A DNA stretch of 64,000 bases from Streptomyces sp. TLI_105. Lineage in GTDB: Bacteria > Actinomycetota > Actinomycetes > Streptomycetales > Streptomycetaceae. The position numbers were made by a program, and so were the translations under genes. The DNA lies in contig NZ_FNSM01000001.1 in assembly GCF_900105415.1 (NCBI RefSeq), positions 4,182,501 through 4,246,500 of the forward strand, given 5' to 3'. Position 1 is the first letter of the stretch. The number at the start of each line of letters is the position of its first letter. Shown piece by piece: positions 58,581-64,000 of this stretch. The notes under the pieces are model-generated. The model was not told the DNA's origin. It worked only from the letters and a program-made list of their open reading frames with translations, and made no database searches.

Positions 58581-59777
58581 ATGACCCACGCCGAACCCGT
58601 GTCCCCCCGCCCCGAGACCCTCGCCGTCCACCCGCCGCACGTCGAGGTCACGGGCAGCAGGCCCCTCGGCGTGCCCCTGCACCAGGGCCACGTCTTCGCC
58701 TTCGGCTCGGCCGACGCCCTCGCCGAGGGGTTCACCTCGCCGGACGCCTTCCTCTACGCCCGCCTCGGCAACCCCACCGTCCGCACCCTGGAGGACGCCG
58801 TCGCCCGACTGGAAGGCGGGGCCGCCGCACGGTCCTTCGCCTCCGGCATGGGCGCCGTCAACGGCGTCCTCCTCGGCCTGCTCTCCAGCGGCGACCACGT
58901 CATCGCCCAGACCTGCCTGTACGGCGGCACGTACGCCGTCCTCACCGACCTCGCCGCCCGCTGGGGCGTCCACGTCACGTACGTCTCCGGCAACGACCCG
59001 GAGGAGGTGCGGGCGGCCCTGCGCCCCGAGACCCGCCTCCTCTACCTGGAGACCATCGCCAACCCCACCACCCGCGTCTCCGACCTGCCCGCGCTCGCCG
59101 CCGTCGCCGCCGAGGCCGGGGTGCCCGTCGCCGTCGACAACACCTTCGCCTCCCCGCTGCTCTGCCGCCCCCTCGACCACGGCGCCGACATCGTCGTCCA
59201 CTCCGCCACCAAGTACCTGGCCGGGCACGCCGACGTCCTCGGCGGCGTCGCCGTCTTCAAGGACCCCGAGCTGTACGACAGGGTCCGCCACCACTCCGTC
59301 GAACAGGGCGCGTCCACCGACCCGTTCGCCGCCTGGCTCACCCTGCGCGGCATGCAGACCCTGTCCCTGCGCATGGAGCGCCAGTGCGCGAGCGCCGCCG
59401 AACTCGCCGCCCGGCTCGAAGCGCACCCGGCGGTCCAGGCCGTCCGCCACCCGGCCCTCGCGAGCCACCCGGACCGGGCGATCGCCGCACGCCTGCTGCC
59501 CGCCGGCGGCGGCGGGGTGGTCTCGGTCGACCTCGCGGGCGGCCGGGAGGCGGGCCGCACCTTCGTCGAGGCGGTACGGCTCGCCTCCCTCAGCGTCTCC
59601 CTCGGCGACGTGAAGACGCTGGTCATGCACCCGGCGTCCACCTCCCACCACCAGCTCGACGCGGCGGCGCTCGCCGCGGCCGGCATCGGCGCCGGCACGG
59701 TCCGGCTCTCGGTCGGCATCGAGCACGTCGAGGACCTCTGGGCGGACCTGGAGCAGGCACTCGCCAAGGCGGGCTGA
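58581..59777 (+). CDS. Cys/Met metabolism PLP-dependent enzyme (gamma-synthase/lyase family)
   Basis: A 398-residue fold-type I PLP enzyme. It shows YARLGNPTVRTLEDAVA, SGMGAVNGVLLGLLSSGD, VDNTFASPLLCRP and SATKYLAGHADVLGG, with the Schiff-base Lys in SATKY. Candidate activities are cystathionine gamma-synthase/lyase, O-acetylhomoserine sulfhydrylase or methionine gamma-lyase, which cannot be separated by eye. The start ATG 58581 has only a weak TGAG upstream; the frame extends further, but residues there are not family-like. Confidence 0.9.
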   Translation: MTHAEPVSPRPETLAVHPPHVEVTGSRPLGVPLHQGHVFAFGSADALAEGFTSPDAFLYARLGNPTVRTLEDAVARLEGGAAARSFASGMGAVNGVLLGLLSSGDHVIAQTCLYGGTYAVLTDLAARWGVHVTYVSGNDPEEVRAALRPETRLLYLETIANPTTRVSDLPALAAVAAEAGVPVAVDNTFASPLLCRPLDHGADIVVHSATKYLAGHADVLGGVAVFKDPELYDRVRHHSVEQGASTDPFAAWLTLRGMQTLSLRMERQCASAAELAARLEAHPAVQAVRHPALASHPDRAIAARLLPAGGGGVVSVDLAGGREAGRTFVEAVRLASLSVSLGDVKTLVMHPASTSHHQLDAAALAAAGIGAGTVRLSVGIEHVEDLWADLEQALAKAG

Positions 59778-59826
59778 GCGCGGGCAGGGACGAAGGGAGG
59801 CCCGGCCGAGCGCAGGCCGGCCCGGT

Positions 59827-60318
59827 TCAGTCCTCCCGTTCCCGCTCCGCCATCCGGATGACGCACACGGCGACCGCGATCTGCAGCGCCGCGTCCGCGT
59901 CCTCGCGGACCACGTTCACCGCGTACGTCTCGCGGACGTGGAACCACTGCCGGGAGATGTGGGCCAGGAGCTCACCCTCGTACTCGACGGTGAACTCCCG
60001 GTCCAGGATCCGGCCGCTGACGTCCAGTCCGGTCCCGTCGACGAGCGTCACCCGGTAGTGGTTGCGGAGCAGGGAGAGCCGCTTGCGGCGGACGGTCGCG
60101 AGCGGCTGCTCGTCCCGCTCGATCGTCATCGCGTCCCGCAGGCTGAACATCTTCTGCCGCAGCGTGACGAGGACCTGCCCGTCGGGGTCCTTCAGCTCCA
60201 GGGTGTCGCGCAGCCGCAGGGCCTTGCCGTCGACGAGGAAGGCGTGGCGGCCCTGCTCGTCCTCGATCCAGTAGTCGTCGCCGATCGCGAAGATCTTGTC
60301 CCGTACGAGATATTTCAC
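59827..60318 (-). CDS. LURP-one-related (tubby C-terminal-like) protein
   Basis: A 163-residue protein that is one LURP-one/tubby-like beta barrel: MKYLVRDKIFAIGDDYWIEDE, GKALRLRDTLELKDPDG and a C-terminal hydrophobic helix (AALQIAVAVCVIRM). Scramblase/tubby-like folds bind lipids, so a membrane-associated role is possible. It starts at ATG 60318 and lies 31 nt after the DUF4239 gene, probably in one transcript. Confidence 0.85.
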   Translation of the reverse strand: MKYLVRDKIFAIGDDYWIEDEQGRHAFLVDGKALRLRDTLELKDPDGQVLVTLRQKMFSLRDAMTIERDEQPLATVRRKRLSLLRNHYRVTLVDGTGLDVSGRILDREFTVEYEGELLAHISRQWFHVRETYAVNVVREDADAALQIAVAVCVIRMAERERED

Positions 60319-60349
60319 GCGCCTATGTGTGCCCGGCCCGGGGCACTTC

Positions 60350-61099
60350 TCACCCGAAGTAACGGGTGAACGCGTCCGGTGACGCGCCCAGCGCCGACCC
60401 GAACGGCGAGTCGAGCTGATGGATCAGCAGCACCGTGAAGGCGATGAACCCCGAAAGGCCCATCACCATCACCACGTGCGTCGTACTCCTCTTGATCCCG
60501 AAGAGGAACATGAACGCCAGGGTCAGGGCGCCGCCGATCAGCAGGCCCGTCCACAGCACGGGGGAGAGCCGCTCCTGCGCCGCCGCCTCCCGGCCCCGCC
60601 GCGCGTCGTCGACGTAGCCGAGCTGGGCCAGCACCTCCTGGGCGGCGATCTGCTCCGGCACCCTGGCCGTGTCCCCCACCTCGCCCGCCTTCCGGAGCCG
60701 GTCGAGCAGCTGCCATCCGGACGGGTCGAGCGGCTCGCGCTCCGCCATCGCCGGCCACTCGGTGCCGACGACGTGATCGGCGTACGCCCGGGCCGCGTCC
60801 CGCAGCGGCTGCCGCTGGGCGGCGGGGAGCGCGTCCGCCAGCAGGTACGTCTGGTGCAGGGCGCTCGCCTCGACCTGGACGTTGTCGGCGGCGTCGCTAC
60901 GGGTGTCCCAGACGGACACCAGGCAGAGGCCGAGCACCACCGCGTAGAGGACCGAGACCATCATGGCGATGTACTCGGCGACGTCCTCGCGCGGCTCCTC
61001 GTCCGCGCCGACCGGGAAGAACCTGGTCTTGGCGACGACGCCGAGGGCGGCGACGAGCGCGACGCCGAGGACGACGACGAGCGTCTCGAACAGGGCCAC
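60350..61099 (-). CDS. DUF4239 membrane protein
   Basis: A 249-residue membrane protein of the DUF4239 (bestrophin-like) family: helices at about 3-22, 44-64, 184-204 and 210-232, with a soluble helical part between. Residues VEASALHQTYLLADALP are family-typical. Some relatives are thought to be anion channels; no function is established. It starts at GTG 61099, one nucleotide after the stop of the collagen-like gene, so the two are translationally coupled. Confidence 0.85.
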   Translation of the reverse strand: MALFETLVVVLGVALVAALGVVAKTRFFPVGADEEPREDVAEYIAMMVSVLYAVVLGLCLVSVWDTRSDAADNVQVEASALHQTYLLADALPAAQRQPLRDAARAYADHVVGTEWPAMAEREPLDPSGWQLLDRLRKAGEVGDTARVPEQIAAQEVLAQLGYVDDARRGREAAAQERLSPVLWTGLLIGGALTLAFMFLFGIKRSTTHVVMVMGLSGFIAFTVLLIHQLDSPFGSALGASPDAFTRYFG

Positions 61100-61100
61100 G

Positions 61101-62639
61101 TCACTTCACCCGGCTGCCGAGCAGGGCGGCCGCGACGGCCGCCGGGATCAGGAGCAGCAGCAGCATCGCCACGACCCCGAACTCGTGCGCCTCCCGCGCC
61201 CGGCGCCGCAACCGCCCGAGAAACCCCTCGTTGTCGGGCACGGCCTCGACCCGCTGCTGCTGCTGCTGCCGGTCGCCGGTCGCGAGCCCCGTCTCCGGTA
61301 CGTCCTGCGGAGGGCCCACGGGGACGGGGGCGGCGGTACGGGGCGCTGCCGGCGGCACGCGGAGCGGGGCGGTCCGCGGTACGGACGGGGGGAGCGCGGG
61401 CGGAGCGGCGGGCGGTACGGCTTGAGGAACGGCTCCGGGAACGGCACCCGAAACCGCCGGAGCACCCGGGGCACCAGAGGCACCGGCGGACCCGGCAGCA
61501 GAGGCACCAGAGGCACCGGCGGACCCGGCACCAGCAGCCCCGGCGACCCCGGCGGCCTGCCCGGCCGCTCCGGGAGCTCCGGGAGCTCCGGGAGCTCCGG
61601 GAGCTCCGGGAGCTCCGGCCGCTCCGGGAGCACCGGCGGCCCCAGCGGTCCCGGAAGCCCCAGCCATCCCAGAAGACCCGGAAGCCCCAGCCACACCAGC
61701 AGCCCCAACAGCCCCAGTAGTGCCAGCGCCCCCAGCCACCCCAGAGCCACCGGCAGCCCCGACCACCCCGGTCCCCCCATTGCTCCCACTCCCCCCATCT
61801 CCTCCTCCCCCTGCCCCCCGCGCAGGCGAAAGGACGGTGAAAGCGGTGGAGGAGCGTGCGGTGAGCGTCGGCGCGGGAACGAGAGCGCCCCCGGCGTCCA
61901 GGGTCGGGACCCGGTCGCTGCCGGTGGCGAGTCCGGTGCTGCGGTGGGTGCCCGGCGGGCGCCGGACGGTGGCCGTGCAGCGGGCCGAGGCGCCCGGGGG
62001 GAGCAGGGCGACGGTCCCGGCGCGCCCGCCGCAGTCGACGGCGCCGGGGCCGAGCCGCAGGGCGGTGTCGACGACGCGTACGGCGTGGAGGGGGCGGTTG
62101 CCCCGGTTGGCCACGGTGTACGTGACGGCGGCCCGGCCGCCCCCGACCGAGACCCGCTCGGTGAGCGTGAGGTCCCCGGCGACGCCGGCGTACCCGGAGC
62201 GGGCGGTCGCGCTGCTCAGCACGTCGAGGGAGGGGACGTCACCCTGGGCCCGCGCGGTGGCGAGGCGCACCCCGGGCAGGGCGCGGAAACGGGCGACGCA
62301 CTCCATCTCCCGGAGCGCGGCGAGCTGCTGCCGGGGGCACCGTACGGCCCCGTCGGGCACGCCGGGGTCGACGACCCGTACCCCGTACACCTGCGCCTCG
62401 CCCAGGTTCTCCAGCAGGTACCGCTTCACGACCTGCGCCCCGACCCGTACCGTCGGCGGCCGCTCCGCGCTGTCGGAGCGCTCGTTCACGGTGACGGTCA
62501 TCCGCAGGGCCCCGTCCCCGGCCCCACCGGCCCACGCGTCGGCGCCGGGCAGCGCGAGCAGCACCGCCACCAACAGCCCACCGCTCACCCGACGGCCGTA
62601 ATAGTCCGATGATCTGCCCGCACGCGTCATGCGCCCCAT
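61101..62639 (-). CDS. Membrane-anchored protein with DUF11-like domains and a collagen-like Gly-X-Y stalk
   Basis: A 512-residue surface protein. Signal sequence at about 20-38, two DUF11-like beta domains (about 44-135 and 150-265), and a Gly-rich linker. A collagen-like region follows at about 292-395, with repeated GAP/GAA/GAS triplets. A Pro-rich segment (400-450), poly-Gln (QQQQQ), a basic patch RLRRR, and one C-terminal helix (487-508) ending SRVK complete it. It is probably displayed outside the cell. ATG 62639 is chosen over ATG 62630, which has no room for a ribosome-binding site. DUF4239 follows with 1-nt spacing. Confidence 0.75.
   Translation of the reverse strand: MGRMTRAGRSSDYYGRRVSGGLLVAVLLALPGADAWAGGAGDGALRMTVTVNERSDSAERPPTVRVGAQVVKRYLLENLGEAQVYGVRVVDPGVPDGAVRCPRQQLAALREMECVARFRALPGVRLATARAQGDVPSLDVLSSATARSGYAGVAGDLTLTERVSVGGGRAAVTYTVANRGNRPLHAVRVVDTALRLGPGAVDCGGRAGTVALLPPGASARCTATVRRPPGTHRSTGLATGSDRVPTLDAGGALVPAPTLTARSSTAFTVLSPARGAGGGGDGGSGSNGGTGVVGAAGGSGVAGGAGTTGAVGAAGVAGASGSSGMAGASGTAGAAGAPGAAGAPGAPGAPGAPGAPGAAGQAAGVAGAAGAGSAGASGASAAGSAGASGAPGAPAVSGAVPGAVPQAVPPAAPPALPPSVPRTAPLRVPPAAPRTAAPVPVGPPQDVPETGLATGDRQQQQQRVEAVPDNEGFLGRLRRRAREAHEFGVVAMLLLLLIPAAVAAALLGSRVK
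61567..61629. repeat. 9-bp tandem repeat inside the collagen-like gene
   Basis: Seven head-to-tail copies of GCTCCGGGA (one with CC at the end), which encode Gly-Ala-Pro on the minus strand. Copy-number change would lengthen the collagen-like rod by whole triplets. Confidence 0.88.
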
Positions 62640-62730
62640 GCCACCGCCCGCCCCCGGCCCGCCCGGCCCCGGGACACGCCCCGGCCCCCCACCCGGCCCC
62701 CGTTTTCCACCCGTACGGCACCCTTGAACC

Positions 62731-64000
62731 ATGAACGACTCCGCGCCCACCCACGCGCCCCGACGTGCCCGTGTCCGTGCCCCCGAGCTGATCGGCAAGG
62801 GCGGCTGGCTCAACACGGGCGGAGAAGAACTGACCCTCGCCGACCTGCGAGGAAAAGTTGTTCTGCTCGATTTCTGGACCTTCTGCTGTGTGAACTGCCT
62901 GCACGTCCTCGACGAGCTGCGGGACCTGGAGGAGAAGCACCGCGACACGCTCGTGATCGTCGGGGTGCATTCGCCGAAGTTCGTGCACGAGGCCGAGCAC
63001 CAGGCCGTCGTCGACGCCGTCGAGCGGTACGAGGTGCACCACCCCGTGCTCGACGACCCGGAGCTCGCGACCTGGAAGCAGTACGCCGTGCGGGCGTGGC
63101 CGACGCTCGTCGTGATCGACCCCGAGGGGTACGTCGTCGCCCAGCACGCCGGTGAGGGGCACGCCAACGCGATCCGGACCCTGGTCGAGGAGCTGGAGGC
63201 CGAGCACGAGGCCAAGGGGACGCTGCGGCGCGGCGACGGGCCGTACGTGGCGCCCGAGCCCGTCGCGACCGACCTGCGCTTCCCCGGGAAGGCCGTCACC
63301 CTGGAGAACGGGCACTTCCTGGTCTCCGACACCACCCGGCACCAGCTCGTCGAACTGGCCGAGGACGGCGAGACCGTGGTGCGGCGGATCGGCGAGGGGG
63401 TCTTCCGGGAGCCGCAGGGCCTCGCGCTCCTCCCCGGCGGCAAGGTCGTCGTCGCGGACACCGTGAACCACGCCCTGCGCACGTACGACCCGGAGAGCGG
63501 GACGATCGAGCTCGTCGCCGGCACCGGGAAGCAGTGGTGGCAGGGGTCCCCGACCGCCGGCCCCGCCCTCGAGGTCGACCTCTCCTCGCCGTGGGACGTC
63601 GCCTGGTGGCAGGGCAAGGTGTGGATCGCCATGGCCGGTGTGCACCAGCTGTGGACGTACGACCCGGAGACGCGGACCGTCGAGGTCGCGGCCGGGACGA
63701 CGAACGAGGGGCTCGTCGACGGGCCCGCCGCCGAGGCCTGGTTCGCGCAGCCCTCCGGGCTCGCGGCCACCGAGGACCGGCTGTGGATCGCCGACTCCGA
63801 GACCAGCGCCCTGCGCTGGATCGACACCGAGGGCGTCGTGCACACGGCGGTCGGCACCGGCCTCTTCGACTTCGGCCACCGCGACGGCGCCGCCGACCAG
63901 GCCCTCTTCCAGCACCCGCTGGGCGTGACCGCCCTGCCCGACGGCTCGGTCGCCGTCTCCGACACGTACAACCACGCCCTGCGCCGCTTCGACCCCGCCA
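62731..64000 (+). CDS. Thioredoxin-like NHL-repeat protein (NHLRC2-like), partial
   Basis: The frame is open from ATG 62731 to the window end (423 codons), so the C-terminus is missing. Residues 15-165 form a thioredoxin-like domain with the redox motif WTFCCVNC. From about 190 an NHL beta-propeller begins, with repeated GVFREPQGLALLPGGKVVVADTVNHALRTYD-type blades (in parts). The layout is that of NHLRC2 homologues, usually about 600 residues. No signal sequence is present, so it is cytoplasmic. No clear ribosome-binding site is seen, which suggests a leaderless transcript. Confidence 0.88.
   Translation, partial: MNDSAPTHAPRRARVRAPELIGKGGWLNTGGEELTLADLRGKVVLLDFWTFCCVNCLHVLDELRDLEEKHRDTLVIVGVHSPKFVHEAEHQAVVDAVERYEVHHPVLDDPELATWKQYAVRAWPTLVVIDPEGYVVAQHAGEGHANAIRTLVEELEAEHEAKGTLRRGDGPYVAPEPVATDLRFPGKAVTLENGHFLVSDTTRHQLVELAEDGETVVRRIGEGVFREPQGLALLPGGKVVVADTVNHALRTYDPESGTIELVAGTGKQWWQGSPTAGPALEVDLSSPWDVAWWQGKVWIAMAGVHQLWTYDPETRTVEVAAGTTNEGLVDGPAAEAWFAQPSGLAATEDRLWIADSETSALRWIDTEGVVHTAVGTGLFDFGHRDGAADQALFQHPLGVTALPDGSVAVSDTYNHALRRFDPA

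Noticed and set aside
61101..62639. Sortase motif VPETG in the collagen-like protein
   Set aside because: It lies about 36 residues before the membrane helix, with a basic patch between, unlike a real sorting signal.
62239..63975. Long minus-strand frame covering the right end of the window
   Set aside because: The plus-strand thioredoxin/NHL protein with WTFCCVNC and propeller repeats is clearly the real gene.

Overview
The window reads as one continuous stretch of a high-GC actinomycete chromosome, almost certainly Streptomyces or a close relative. The evidence is the extreme G/C third-position bias, GTG/TTG starts, GTGA/ATGA start-stop overlaps, a PASTA-kinase/FHA/RodA/PbpA division cluster, Bpa (the proteasome activator of Actinobacteria) and Streptomyces-type parS palindromes. 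The gene order resembles, from memory, the oriC-proximal core of Streptomyces coelicolor (roughly SCO3848 down to SCO3815). Two parS sites and seven DnaA-box-like sequences support a place near the replication origin, with the left end closer. There is no phage, transposon, CRISPR array or obvious island; the accessory flavour comes from short tandem repeats.

Layout. 1-6160 (minus strand): fhaA-fhaB-pstP-rodA-pbpA, a terminator, then the first codons of a kinase gene. 6161-6749: pyrimidine-rich spacer, tRNA-Leu(CAG), terminator. 6889-9401: two-component pair whose kinase carries an extra C-terminal membrane/BamE-like module. 9470-11235: MarR repressor divergent from a membrane protein. 11481-14506: DUF2252 protein, J-domain-like protein, rhodanese. 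14529-19403 (minus): acyl-CoA dehydrogenase, then paaABCDE (phenylacetyl-CoA epoxidase). 19516-22255: DUF5819, HTTM and SpoU/TrmH genes. 22306-26305: paaN divergent from paaH-paaR. 26509-30829: an Lrp/AsnC regulator divergent from a first 2-oxoacid dehydrogenase operon. 31030-35315: mobA-like fusion, moeA, K+ channel, quinone oxidoreductase. 35517-40615: bpa, then a PadR-controlled FtsX-type ABC exporter. 40712-45096: a surface protein and two divergent Ser/Thr kinases. 45167-47905: phosphotransferase, PPOX-like protein with a long repetitive tail, response regulator. 48244-51822: a second complete branched-chain dehydrogenase operon. 51897-62639: assorted genes (GntR, MFS exporter, nitrilase, SUKH, PLP lyase, LURP-one, DUF4239, collagen-like protein). 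62731 to the edge: a thioredoxin/NHL protein cut by the window.

How the parts work together. Growth and division are controlled by phospho-signalling: kinase, phosphatase and FHA readers sit with RodA and PBP, and two more kinases lie 40 kb away. Aromatic catabolism is scattered over 15-30 kb but linked by three near-identical palindromes of the PaaR type, in front of paaA, between paaN and paaH, and in front of the first 2-oxoacid dehydrogenase operon. This suggests that dehydrogenase may supply phenylacetyl-CoA from phenylpyruvate. Molybdenum-cofactor genes (mobA-moeA) form a coupled pair. Chromosome maintenance is written between and inside genes as parS and DnaA boxes. Many gene ends carry degenerate tandem repeats of 15-40 bp, and several conserved proteins have acquired low-complexity repeat tails.
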